DNA of 64,000 nucleotides from Schistosoma mansoni (lineage: Eukaryota; Platyhelminthes; Trematoda; Strigeidida; Schistosomatidae). Both the position numbers and the translations under genes were made by a program. Below, piece by piece: positions 11,346 through 23,192 of this stretch. The DNA is taken from NCBI RefSeq assembly GCF_000237925.1, contig NW_017386033.1, forward strand, positions 248,001 through 312,000. The letters are read 5' to 3'. Every line of letters starts with the position of its first letter. Position 1 is the stretch's first letter. The notes beneath the pieces are model-generated. The model saw nothing but the letters and a program-made list of their open reading frames with translations. It was not told the DNA's origin and ran no database searches.

Positions 11346-12544
11346 TCATTGATTTCCACAATGAGATATAAAATGGGTACTTTTCTCTTCACATAGCTAA
11401 GATATTTATGTAAAAATCGCTCGTTTCAAAGTGTTTTAACTACCAACAGTACAAAGTATTGACAGAATAAGGAAGATATTGAAAACTACATGGATGTGAA
11501 TGAAATTAAAGGATATAATTAATGTATTACTTCCTAACAAATAGATAAATGTTCACTTATTTCCGTATGATTAGATGAGGCATGGATATAACAAACTGTT
11601 ACTGATTATTTTTCTATGATTTTTTAAATGAGCTGGACGAAAAACACTTAGATTGGACCTAATTATCTTAGTTATTATGGCTTTCCAAGATGATATATCT
11701 GCTTTCTGAAATGATTGTCGATTAGCATGTAGAACAGAACGTCAGATTCCTCGTTAAGACAAGACATCCAAGTTAATTTCTATCTAATTTTCTCAAAACC
11801 AATGCCAATAACTATAACAAATAATTTTTTATAGGTATACTGTATAAGTACATTTCGTCACTTTTATCAATTTAGTAATGAATGAATCGCACATTTTTGT
11901 CCAAATATTTCTAAGGTTCATTTATGGCAAAGTCGATGGACACTTTCCAGGAACCCCGAAATAAGATAAAACTGCTACCTAATGCTTCTAAATTATCAAT
12001 TGTTCTTCAGATGATGTGAGTCTTTGAGAGAAACCAACTTGAAGTTGAATAATTAATATTAGTCCCGAACTTATTAGAAAATACTACTCATTCTGGTGGT
12101 TTTACGATTGGTTTATTGACATTCAATGCAATTGAAACATGATATGAATATCAGATTATTTCGGTTATTTCATGGCAGTACATATATTTCATCGTTGTGA
12201 CTTCCTATTCAATAGGCTTGTTAAGAAAGCGACAATAAATGATTTAAAAGGAATAATCATTCACTTGACATTTGAACAAATAACTGAGCAGCATAACATG
12301 AATTTATCTTGTCTCGTAAGATTCTCATGAGCGGTTTACAAACTATAATCTTTTAAAAACCTAAATTCTGCAGACTTATAACAGTAAAAGTGGGTATGTG
12401 CCATCATTATAAAGTAATGAAATTGATGACGAATAAAGAATGTTGTAAATAAAATATAATGATCAAGAGAAGAATGTGGATCATCAAACTTAGTAACAAG
12501 AAATTACAGAGACAAAATAACTAAGTGATTATATAATGTAATAG

Positions 12545-12745
12545 TTGAACATAAACTGGATGATGTTTCAGTGGTCTAGAGGCTAAGCCTTTGCGAGCGA
12601 GACCCAAGGTCTTGAATCCGAGTCTCATATGTAGGATCCTGGATGCGCACTTCTAAGGAGTCTCATATTAAGACAAATCGGCCATCCAGTGCTTCCAGAT
12701 TTTCAATGATAGTCTAATATTAATCGATTCATGACCTCGATCATA
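12545..12745 (+). repeat. decayed family B repeat
   Basis: Plus-strand copy with a recognisable tRNA-like head (ttcagtggtctagaggcta) and a hammerhead region at about 12645-12695. The core is mutated: CUGAGGAG reads CTAAGGAG and GAAAC reads CAAAT. Stem I remnants CACTT/CAGTG are still visible. It is predicted to be inactive. Confidence 0.6.
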
Positions 12746-12844
12746 AATTAACAGCAATTAAAAATAGCATGAGCTGAAATTAGTTAGTCAGAAAATAAAA
12801 TTATGAATTTGAAATTTATACAACTATAGATTGATTGACTTTTG

Positions 12845-12945
12845 TATTGATACATCCAGCTGACGAGTTTCAAGTGGGAAGAAACGCTCATCCTAGATTC
12901 CACTGCTAGCCACCATCATCTCTGCTTATACCTGTAGAATGTTTT
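12845..12945 (+). ncRNA. Sm-alpha-like hammerhead (family A), divergent copy
   Basis: The segment tacatccag-CTGACGAG-stem-GAAAC-gctc-ATC-ctagattccactgctagccacc is an Sm-alpha-type hammerhead region. CUGACGAG is at 12860-12867, GAAAC at 12881-12885 and the triplet AUC at 12890-12892. AUC is an allowed NUH cleavage triplet. Stem II depends on G-U pairs, so activity is doubtful. The 3' flank matches the copies at 16.5 and 20.5 kb. Confidence 0.6.
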
Positions 12946-13934
12946 AGTAAAACATTGTATTTATTTTCTTTTTTTTTACCTACTGACCTCCACTTATCAT
13001 GTGATATGCACTGTTGTTGTTAACACTAATATCACTCTCTCTTATGAATCAAATATTTACGAGTACATTAAAATATAGCCATGATAAATATCATTGTTTT
13101 TTTGTGACCAAGTTCAAATCAACATATGTAAAAAACAAAATGGTATGATACATACATTGTCATTTGGAAAAAAAACAAAATACCATTTTTTTTTACTTTT
13201 TTTTCAACTTGGTCATTTTCACATTTATTTATTCATTAAATCTCCCTAATTGTGTTCTTTTTAAAAGGATAGCTTCAGTGTGATTACATCAACTCTTTGT
13301 CACTTTTTGTATATATATGTTGCTTACTCTTTCTCTCTCTCTCTTTCTTCCTCTCTTCAAATTCATAATATATATTGTTTACATTATTAACTAAAGGATA
13401 AAAATGCATTTCAGAGTTAACCAATACAATGAAACTTAGTGTCAAGCATCATGTGTTTTTCTTTTTATAAAAAAAATTACTGACAGACACGAATCATTTG
13501 CCAACAAAATACAACAATCAAGGAAAAAATACAACAATCGTTTAAATGTTGTTCTTTATGGGACAGATGGATAAATATTCTGTTCGTCCATATACACACA
13601 TTCACATCTCTGGTACAATTTTTCTTCTTGTGAAAAATACACATTGAAATCACATGAATGAAACTTGTTTTGAACTTGCATTCGTAACATAGTTTTTTTA
13701 TGTTTAATTCAATGAACAAGTCATTACCGATTTGTTGTATATGCATCTAATTAAACATAATCCCATGGTAAGTAGTAGTAGTTGTAGTAATAAGAAATAT
13801 TTTGTTCTTAAAATTTTTAACATCTTTGCGGAAAAAGTGCAACACAATATTGCATAAAGAATTGGGATACATGTGTACAGGACATTATTTTGTTTTTTTC
13901 AAAAACAAAACAGCTATAAATTTTAACAGTCAAA
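12946..13934. other. AT-rich DNA without recognised features
   Basis: Includes a short CT-rich microsatellite near 13330-13355 and poly-T tracts. The minus-strand frame at 13477-13746 shows no recognisable domain and is not annotated. Confidence 0.5.
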
Positions 13935-14245
13935 ATCACGGGTTGATCTAAGGTGGACCACCATTGAAAATCTGGAAGCAATGGATGGCCGATTCTTCCT
14001 AGTATGAGACTCCTCAGAAGTGTGCATCCACGATCCCACACATAGGACTCGAACTCAGGACATGGAGACTCGTGCATGAATGCTTAAACTCTAGATCACT
14101 GAGCCGTCATCCAACAGTGTTAATATTGAACCCCAATAAATCTATGATCTTGCACAACCCTTGATCCACTGGTTGAGGTGGATAACTGTCTCATACCTAC
14201 TGGTCACGACTACTGACTAGAACTCCAGGAGTTACGTCTTGAAGA
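13935..14245 (-). repeat. near-full-length family B repeat, minus strand
   Basis: Read on the minus strand: head (about 14245-14110, sharing words with 11.2 and 8.5 kb), tRNA-like part (about 14105-14045, B-box-like gagttcgagtcc), hammerhead region (about 14015-13965) and a 3' tail. The core keeps CUGAGGAG, but GAAAC has become GAATC, so cleavage is unlikely. This copy shows the order of parts best and suggests a unit of a little over 300 bp. Confidence 0.65.
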
Positions 14246-14689
14246 TAGTCCCTAATGAGCATGTAATTGTTATCAGTATGGGATCTGTGGAGATTTTAGT
14301 ACTTTCACGGTTGAAATTTCATAAATTTAATAAAATTTCAACTAATTTAATCAATTACAAAATAATGGCTGAATATGACCGTGTTCATCGAAGGACAGGA
14401 GAGTATGTTTATATGAAATCTCATTGTATACGTAGCAGATGTAAATTGTCAAGTCGTTCTAAATGGGATATAAACAACTGTGTGATACTCCACCCTGTTT
14501 GGAATTTAGTTACACATTAAATTGGTTAAACGAAATTTTCCAAAAAAATTTAATTACCCTTCTCCTAAAATGTAGGGATTCGTATTGAAGTCACTGAAGA
14601 TTACAAAGAAATAGGTGATAATAATCAGTACAGATTATCAAGATTACTGAATTTAAGTTGAAAATCCATTGTAAACCTGGCAGCACTAA

Positions 14690-14890
14690 ATAAACGTTTC
14701 ATCATATCATGGAACTCCTTAGAAGTATGCCCCAAAACCCCGTAAATGGGAGCCGAACCCAAGTCCCTAGATCTCGCACGCCTATGTTTAACCTCTAGAT
14801 CAATAAGTCGGAATACAATTGTGTAAAAATCTAAATCCAATCATTCCGTGATGGTGAGTGTTGGTGAGAACCGACGAGGAGTTCCAGCTT
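14690..14890 (-). repeat. truncated family B repeat, minus strand
   Basis: The minus strand shows a tRNA-like head at about 14815-14745 and the beginning of the hammerhead region (TTCTAAGGAG) near 14720. The remainder is lost or unrecognisable. Confidence 0.45.
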
Positions 14891-16440
14891 TTTAAGGGTT
14901 GTCTAACTTAGACGCATTCGTGAGATATTTTATCATCATATTCGGATCACCACTCTCTCAGTCTCAAGCTAGGCAGTCAACACGTGAGACTTTTGATTTC
15001 TGGATTCAATTTCAATCAGTAATAATATCAACCAGTTTATTGCAAAGTTTCACACAACAACATCATATTGAGATTATACTAACTACAAAATACAGGTCTA
15101 TGCTGAAACCGTTTACACAAACAATCGTAAACTACATCACTACAACAACAGATTAGTCAGTGGGTTGAATTCTGTTAGATAAAGTTTAAAACTAGAACAA
15201 ATAAGCTGTCCATTAATATTTGAGAAGTTTGTCTATAATTCTCTAATTGATGTTAATTTGTGTAGAAAAAAGTAGGAAAACTCAAGTTAGTGAATGATAA
15301 AAATAATTTATTTGTCTACTCAATTTAAACATATGTTTACTTTGTAGCGTATGAAATCGAATTCATGAATGAATATTTCTACAACTGTAAAACTTTATAA
15401 ATGGAGAACTGTTTTATAAATCACGACTCTTGAAGATTGAACATTCATGCAATTGAAGCAATTTTTAACTATTAACAATGACTGATTAAGAGAAATCTAT
15501 TCCTAGTGTGAATAAAAGCACATTCAGTCACTTTCTTTAAGGTCACCACTGCCACTTAAACACATTAAGATTACTATATGATTTATTTGAGTGATTTTTT
15601 AATGTTGCACTATAAGCTACATTGTCATTTATGGAAAGGCGCCAAACCCAATTTAATTCGTTAATTATCCCACTGATATGTTTCTCACTTACTCCAGAAA
15701 GAAGAGTTAATGTTCTACAAAGAACATATCTTCATGAAACATCACCACACACTACTGACATTCTTAAGATTTACAATAAAACTTACTTTATATCAATCAG
15801 TTTCTCAAAATAAATATAATTGTCTCCTTAAATTTCTCGATCACTTAGGGTGTTTAACAAAATATTAGTTAATTCTCTGATTTTGGTATGCTCCATTAAA
15901 TTCACTTATATTCCATAATCCTTTCAATGTATATTATTTCATCATTTAAAACTCTTTCGCTGACAACAAACATTTTCCCCATATAAGTACAACACCACAA
16001 GTATATATTATTAGAAGGGCCTGCAAATGGTTATTTAACATTGATATTACTTCTCCACATGATAAAATCCTTCATTAAACATAATGCAGAAACATCTGTA
16101 TAACTGAATCAAATGATTTCTACTAACTAAAACTGTAGTCTAATCATTGTCTAGCAAAAACGTAGTTCCTGAATATACTTTAAACAGATGGTTAAATGAA
16201 CAATAATACCTGCTGTCATTATTCAAGTCATTGAACATGTATCGATTGAATTGGTTGACTGACATGTATGTTTGATAATGATAATTGCATTAATTTGATG
16301 GTAAATTTTGGTCATGATGCCATTTCAGCATTCAGTTAGTATTCATGAAGTTTTCTGTTAATGAAGTTCATATCAATACCATTGACAAACGTTTATGTAT
16401 GTCTTAACTGATAAATTGTAAATTGTTTGATTTTATTATT
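14891..16440. other. AT-rich DNA without recognised features
   Basis: Short frames only. Nothing here resembles a known protein, RNA or the repeat families found elsewhere in the window. Confidence 0.5.
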
Positions 16441-16700
16441 AATAAAAGCGAAAGGTACTGAGTTCGAGTCCCAGAGTGACACATCAACTCTCAGATGCAG
16501 GTACATCCAGCTGAAGAGTCCCAAATAGGACGAAACGCGCGTCAAACTGGATTCTACTGCTAGCCACCATCCATCTTTGCTTATAATGCTTGTGAATTAG
16601 AGCTATATCGAGGCAATAAGCACAGTATGCACATATGCCAATTCGAGACTGACCAGTCGCAGTCCTAAACATCAATGGGAAGATTCAAACAAACAATACT
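16441..16700 (+). repeat. Sm-alpha-like repeat with hammerhead (family A)
   Basis: About 250 bp closely matched at 20401-20660. A B-box-like gagttcgagtccc (16462-16474) suggests RNA polymerase III transcription. The hammerhead core follows at 16505-16552, then a 3' segment ending in gggaagattcaaacaaacaa. Sm-alpha is the described schistosome SINE-like repeat that encodes an active hammerhead; the core and flanks here agree with that element. Confidence 0.8.
16505..16552 (+). ncRNA. hammerhead ribozyme motif (Sm-alpha type)
   Basis: CUGAAGAG (16511-16518) fits the CUGANGA core. Stem II pairs GTCC (16518-16521) with GGAC (16528-16531). GAAAC is at 16532-16536 and the cleavage triplet GUC at 16541-16543. 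Stem I pairs ATCCAG (16505-16510) with CTGGAT (16547-16552), leaving AAA unpaired. Stem III is again minimal around a GCGC loop. All core bases needed for cleavage are present; the predicted cut is after 16543. Confidence 0.8.
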
Positions 16701-17979
16701 AAGTGAATATAATAAAACATTGTTTCATATTTCTTGTAAAGTTGGAAACACTTGTCGCCATTAAAATAATCATATTAAAAGAAATTAATGTGTGCTAATT
16801 TTTATAGTACTGAAAAATTAACCGGATTTATGAACAGTAGTTTGATGATTAGAAATTTGATTCTCTTTTTAATTATTAGTTATATGTAATTACTTGCAAA
16901 CGATAGCACTTTAGTTTCTACTAATCAACTGTGCTTTTTACCTGACAAAAAGTATTACTGATTATACTAAGTTATACTTTAGAAACTGTTCTCTACAAAT
17001 ACTAGTTTCACTTCATCAAATAAATTAAACCAGCGGTCACTTGTGCTGACTTTCTATACTCATAATTATGAAAGTTAAAGTTGAAAAGCATGCTACCTAA
17101 CCATTTGCAAACAAATCGCAAAGACAAATACACAACAATATACCATATGAGCTTCCATTTGAGTGCTGTTATAAGTTATGTGAAACAAATTAGAGGAAAG
17201 GACAAAATATACATCAATAACCCAAAACTTGATACAAATATGTAATAGCTAAAATAACTGTAATTCATATCAGCATAGGCAGTTAGTCATATTCAATGTG
17301 GGACAGGACATAGATATGTACCAATCTAAATTGACACACTAAAATTCAGTTCAGTCATAAAAGAAATTAACAGGATTAAAGGCAGAGAATACAAATGATA
17401 CCAACTGTGATCGAAAACTAAACTTAAAAAGTATAGACCAAATGAACTGTGTTTGGTGTTAGAATCCAAGATGAGCGTTTTGTTCACTTTAGAACTTCTC
17501 AGGTGTATGCATCTGGATCTCAACGTTTTCATTTTGGTAGACTAATTTATATATAAATATATAAATGATAATAATGTTATTTAAAAAAACAACTATATGA
17601 AAATGACTTCATTCAATGTAGCATAAGTATAAATAATATATACAGATATAATTCACAAACGGTTATCGGTTGCCCGTTTTATAGATTCCAAAATTATTTT
17701 TGGAGATTATTTGCTTCTGAAAACTAGATATACTTCAATATTATGACAGATTATTGTTCAAGATAACGTTCAGAAATATCAACTGTACAGTCATGTGTTA
17801 AATATTATTAGAAACCTGTAAATATATAGGAGCCATTTTTGGCGAGAAGAAAATGATAAATGACAAGTAGCTTGTGTATTTGATGAATGATAATCAGTGT
17901 ATTATATAAAAAAAGGTGTACAGGGTAATTCAAACTAAACTTTAACAATATTTTATTGTCAATAACAAAAATTGTACAA

Positions 17980-18075
17980 ATGGGGCCGCTAACCCCATGC
18001 CCAACCAACCTCCTTTATCCGGGCTTCGGAACGACAGTAGCCCCCGGAGAGGCTACAGGCGGAGTTCTTTAATAT
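17980..18075 (-). repeat. GC-rich fragment, possibly RTE 5' region
   Basis: A short GC-rich island in AT-rich DNA. On the minus strand it reads through ggttggttgggcatggggtt, a style of sequence found in the 5' regions of RTE-type elements in several animals. No coding part follows. The assignment is from memory of the family style and is weak. The surrounding 16.7-19.5 kb holds no other recognised feature. Confidence 0.3.
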
Positions 18076-19557
18076 TATTCACAATGAATTGAAAAGTAAA
18101 TAAGTAAAAACATGAATACCAATAATATTACAAAACTGAAAAGAAGAAAATTGTAAACAAAGAAGAGGGATAAATTCAAATGATAACAGATAAAATGATT
18201 ACCATCTAACAAATTTGAAAACAATACAAAACAAAACTTTTCAGTATTCGTTATTATTTAATAAGCGTCAAGGACAATTTAATGTGACATTTAGTCATCT
18301 ATATGACTGATTATGTATAAGCGGTTTAGAGAGTTTTCATAACACTAGGTACTACTAGATAATATGATATTTATTATTAACGTTAGGTTACTAATAAGTA
18401 TTTTTCATGATGGACAAGTCAATCATGGAGCTTTCACTGTGTTACTGTGTTATAACTTGTAGCCGAGTGGATGCCCTGATAATGTATGACGTGATAAGAC
18501 TGCCAATCAGAGAGCAGCGAATTATCGATCAAACCAGTGACACACGAAAACCGTACGAGCAGTCTTGAGTACTTATCAGTCCTGCTTTCTGCCTAACCCA
18601 GCCACTTAAGTTCAGAATAGCCACTGCGGTATGAATCCTTATATTTCAAACATACTGTGTTTATATGCCAACCAAACAGACCACATCGTACCATAAAATG
18701 GAAAGCAACATTTGTACAAGATCCAGCTAAATGGGGCTGTGAATAGGGGGAACAGTAATTAATAGACTGGGTGTAACTCAGTAATGGTAAATCGTATAAT
18801 AATGATCTATGAGTCAAAATAAAGCTTATACTAAGAGGGATGCGAATATGAATAGTTTAGTTAGTTAACAATTATACAATAAAAATATACACATAGTATT
18901 GGTCCATAAACGGGTCACATAGTTACCGTTCACCATTGTTATCAGGACATAACATACTAAATAACATTATCATGAGAATCAATATCAAAAAGAACTATTG
19001 GATTTTCTCCGCAGATAACTAACAGTTTATTCTGTAAAGATGGAATTTGATTGATCATTGTTAACTAAACATTAAACCTTGATGTTTGATTATAATTCCT
19101 TGAAAAAGCTTGGACCAGATTGCCAGGCGAAACATTGGATTTACTTCAAATTCATTCGCTGAGATTTTACCAATATATTATTCCTATTTAATGTCTTACA
19201 TCAACTAGGCGCTCAAATACTGTGAAACTATTCGCTCTAATTTAGACGAAAGTTCTTATATAAACCTTAAGTTATTTGAAAAATTAAATATCCATTATTC
19301 TCTGGTATTTATTTTGGTATACTTGAATTTCTTTATTGTAACAGAAAACAATCAAATGAGAATTAATTTCTCTTTAAAATATATATTAGAAATATTGTTC
19401 GTTTGTTAAAAAATATTTCAGTCATTCAAATAAACTTTGTAAGTATCTAAGAGATAATGATAATCATTATTTTCCTACTGGATACAGTTACATTAAATCG
19501 ATTGCCATTTTTATTTTTTTTATAACATACTTCAGATTATTTCTCAAATCTTATACA

Positions 19558-19870
19558 AATTTTATATAGTTGAGATCATGAGTCAATCGAAGCTAGACCA
19601 CCATGGAAAACCTGGAAACACTGGACGGCTGTTTCGTCCTATTGTGGGACTCCTCAGCAGTGCACATCCACGATCCCGCCTCGCGAGATTCGAACCCAGG
19701 GGCTATCAATCTCGCGCGTAAGCACTTAACCGATAGACCACTGAGGCTGCATCCAACGTGAATGCGCACTGTTGAGGAGTCCAACAATAGAACGAAATGG
19801 CCGACCAGTGCTTCGAGGTTTTCCATGGTGGTCTAGCTTCAATTGACTCATGATCTCAACTATATAAAAT
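19558..19870. repeat. inverted pair of family B repeat units
   Basis: A minus-strand unit with a complete tRNA-like head and hammerhead (19558-19752) abuts a plus-strand partial unit (19757-19870). The outer arms, about 110 bp each, are near-perfect inverted repeats that share even the attttatatagttgagatc end. A transcript across both would fold into a long hairpin. The right-hand hammerhead is mutated (TTGAGGAG, GAAAT, GAC), whereas the left-hand one is intact. Confidence 0.7.
19619..19662 (-). ncRNA. hammerhead ribozyme motif (family B), minus strand
   Basis: On the minus strand: CACTG (19662-19658), CUGAGGAG (19657-19650), four stem II pairs GTCC/GGAC, GAAAC (19635-19631), AGCC loop, GUC (19626-19624), then CAGTG (19623-19619), which re-pairs with CACTG. 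All core nucleotides are intact. Stem II is one pair shorter than in the 8.7-kb copy because of a C/A mismatch. Confidence 0.72.
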
Positions 19871-20400
19871 TACTAAAATCTCCACAAAACCCTATTCTTA
19901 TACAAATTGTTTAAGTTTTTTGTAAAAATATATACCAATATTCATCCATATTAGAACGAATAGTTTGACAGAAATCGGGCACCTAGTTATAGAGAAGATA
20001 CTATTTGTAATAATATTTAACAAAATAAAGGGAGACTAAAAGATAAACAAATAAAATATGAATAATTTTGAAAAGAATCCCTTAGTTTCTTAAGACTTCA
20101 TCTTAACTATTACTTAGACAAAATAAGATCATATACTAATAAACTACTTATAAATAACCAATTTTGTTTTATTTTCATAGTGATAATATCAATATTTTAG
20201 CGATATTTTGTTTATGTTAAATTCCCTAGATAATGTTAGGAAATCAATTAATCTTATGGTTTTAGTGTTCTTTTTATCAGTAATAGAGAAAAATGTGACT
20301 ATTAAAAAGTTACTTTTGTGGAAGTATGCAAACAAAAAACTGAATGCAATAAAAAGGAGCATATTGTTGTACTATTATTTTGGTATAAGTCATTGCAGTA

Positions 20401-20660
20401 TATGCGATCCCTTCATAATAGGGTAACACATGAACTCTGAGATGCAGGTACATCTAGCTGACGATTTCTAAATAGGACGAAACGCGCATCAAACTGGATT
20501 CCACTGCTAGCCACTACACATCTTTGCTTACCATGCTTCTGAATTAAAGCTATATCGAGGCAGTACGCACAGTATGCACATATGCCAATTCGAGACTAAC
20601 CAGTTGCAGTCCCAAACATCAATGGGAAGATTCAAACAAACAATACTAAGTGAATATAAT
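20401..20660 (+). repeat. Sm-alpha-like repeat (family A), second copy
   Basis: Closely matches 16441-16700 from the gatgcaggtacatc block to the final aatactaagtgaatataat. The core at 20458-20490 has CUGACGA, GAAAC and an AUC triplet, but stem II (atttctaaataggac) is damaged on its 5' side. The copy is likely weak or inactive. Its 3' end lies just before a candidate splice acceptor at 20672-20673. Confidence 0.75.
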
Positions 20661-20673
20661 GAGATAGTTTCAG

Positions 20674-20856
20674 GTAAAGTATTCTGTGACCGAGTATCAG
20701 TTAGATCTAAAAGATAATTTTAAAAACAAAATTATAATTCCTCAAACTTTCTATTTCGTACAACTCACTGATGGATTTAAAGATATTACTATTAGTAAGC
20801 CATCTAATGGAGTGAATAAATTGATCATGAGAAAGTTATCTTTTTCATACCGTCTG
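20674..20856 (+). CDS. candidate internal exon, unidentified gene
   Basis: Between a tttcag acceptor (AG 20672-20673) and a CTG|GTACTC donor (GT 20857-20858) lies a frame of exactly 61 codons. Its composition looks protein-like, with mixed charged, aromatic and aliphatic residues and no low complexity. No family was recognised. The phases at its ends do not join cleanly to the next candidate exon found downstream, so it may be a chance frame. Confidence 0.25.
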
Positions 20857-21769
20857 GTACTCATTAATAAGTTGTTTAATTGACTTATTGTAACCGGAAA
20901 AATTTACTTTTCGTAAATTAAATATTGTATTAAGGTTGGGTCATGTTTTAACAGAATAGTAAAACTGAAAAGAAGCCTCTGAAATAAACATCCGATTGTA
21001 GGCAAATAAGAATAATGATTTTCTGCTAGGTGTTTTGAGTAATCTTGTTGAGATAATAAGCGTAAATAAATCAACAATAGTTTTTACTGTAGTTTAAAAT
21101 TACACGATTCATTAATAAAGTGTTTTGGTTTTGTTAGATAATAAATCTCAGTTACGAGATAAATATTGTCTCCAAACATTCTCTTTACTTAATGAAGTAT
21201 GGGATCGAGAGAGGAACAATATTGTTGACTATTATCATTGGAATTTGTGCATCATAATAGGTCGCGATTTGGTGGTTCACATGGTAAATAAAAATCGACA
21301 AAAGAGAAAAAAAAGTGTTCGAATGTTAAAAAAAGAACCAATTGATTGGTTGTAGAATATGTGTAAATAATATGCTAATTCATAATAAATCATCATTATT
21401 ATTGCAAATTTCCATTTGAAACATGTAGTTTTTTTAAAACGATGAAATTATATCCCTTCAAAATTCACCATATCGACGATTACATGATTTAGGTCATTAT
21501 TAAATAAGGTTATGTTTTTTCGTTTGATCACTCTATATATTCTTTCATGTAATTTCTACTTCATTGAATAACTCATCTTAAAGTTTTACACAATTAATTG
21601 CTTTTAATATAAGTCTCACCCACCGTATATGACGTATGTTTTAGTTTCATTGAATAATGTAATACCATTGATCAAAACTTTTAACATAATTTCAACGCTT
21701 CCAAATTGATGATTCTAAGAAGATAGGGGGATTAACTAAGGAATATGAACTATTTTAACGTTTAATTAC

Positions 21770-22321
<552 letters not shown>

Positions 22322-22714
22322 CTAGAGAAAAATTAACCATTTATGGTGAACAATATCTGCCGTCTATTTTCTTTAAAAAATTGATTTATATACATAAGAA
22401 AGTGAATGGAATTTGATTGTTTTAGTAAATTATATTTCCCAGGAATTTTAAGAAACGAAAAAAAAATTATTAATGTAGTAACCAATGTACTTTAAGATAA
22501 ATTAATGTAGCAAAACGTTTGCAAATATTTTTTTAAAAGTGGAAATAAATATAAGTAATTACCTGAATTGAGGAACTGGTTAACATGTAGTTTTTTTTAA
22601 ATTTACTGCATATCAATGTTATCGATTAATGTTTATATTTTACCATGTTTTTACTAAGGTGGAATGAAACAGAAATAGATCAGAAGGGGTTTTTTGTGGA
22701 TATTTCAGTATTTT

Positions 22715-22860
22715 CATAGTTAAAATCATGAGTCAATTGAAGATAGACCACCATGGAAAACCTGGAAGCACTGGACGACCGTTCCGTCCTATTATGGGAC
22801 TCCTCAGCAGTGAGCATCCACGATCCCGCACTCGCGAGATTCGAAACAGAAATAGTTATA
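22715..22860 (-). repeat. 5'-truncated family B repeat with mutated hammerhead
   Basis: Minus-strand copy keeping part of the tRNA-like B box (tttcgaatctcgcgag) and the hammerhead region. CUGAGGAG, stem II, GUC and CAGTG/CACTG are all present. The conserved GAAAC reads GGAAC, which changes an essential core base and should abolish cleavage. Its 3' tail extends to about 22683. It lies just upstream of the candidate exon at 22889. Confidence 0.65.
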
Positions 22861-22888
22861 TACAATTAATTTTTGTTAATGAATTCAG

Positions 22889-22927
22889 AACTTCAAGAGG
22901 ATGGAAGTATGGAATCCGCGCTAATCC
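22889..22927 (+). CDS. small exon of unidentified gene
   Basis: A 39-nt segment between an attcag acceptor (AG 22887-22888) and a GTATGT donor (GT 22928-22929). It encodes LQEDGSMESALI with one trailing base. That base plus the first two of the exon at 23066 makes an Arg codon, so the two join in phase. The product is unknown. Support comes from the matched phases and strong splice signals. Confidence 0.5.
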
Positions 22928-23065
22928 GTATGTAGTTAAAAACTATTATCATGTTCCTTACTTTGCATTTCTTATTGAATTTTAACAACTAAGCAGGTAG
23001 CATAGTTGTTACACTAAGCAATTTGATTTTTTAAATGCATGTATATGAATTTGAATATTTACTAG

Positions 23066-23192
23066 GTTCGTTTACAACTTTGAGAGTAATAGTGAAAATA
23101 TGTGGTCCAGATCTTTTCAATTACTGCCAGTCAGTTGCCAAATTAGTTGCAACCTTTATAGATGAAAGCATCAAATCTGAAGTAGCTAGAAG
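23066..23192 (+). CDS. exon of unidentified gene, HEAT-like helical segment
   Basis: Flanked by a TACTAG acceptor (AG 23064-23065) and an AG|GTATTT donor (GT 23193-23194). With the preceding exon it encodes a run of amphipathic helices that includes VIVKICGPDLFNYCQSVAKL. The pattern of hydrophobic positions is compatible with a HEAT/ARM-type repeat, but I do not recognise the family. The exon ends in phase 2; the following exon was not found in the next 4 kb. Confidence 0.5.

Noticed and set aside
14239-14520. 93-codon plus-strand frame containing an internal ATG at about 14365
   Set aside because: Protein-like in part, but with no splice signals, neighbours or recognisable domain. It starts inside a family B repeat.
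21136-21281. Candidate plus-strand exon between a tttgttag acceptor and a catg|gtaaat donor
   Set aside because: Its phase does not match the neighbouring candidate at 20674-20856 without invoking a weak donor, and no family similarity supports it.
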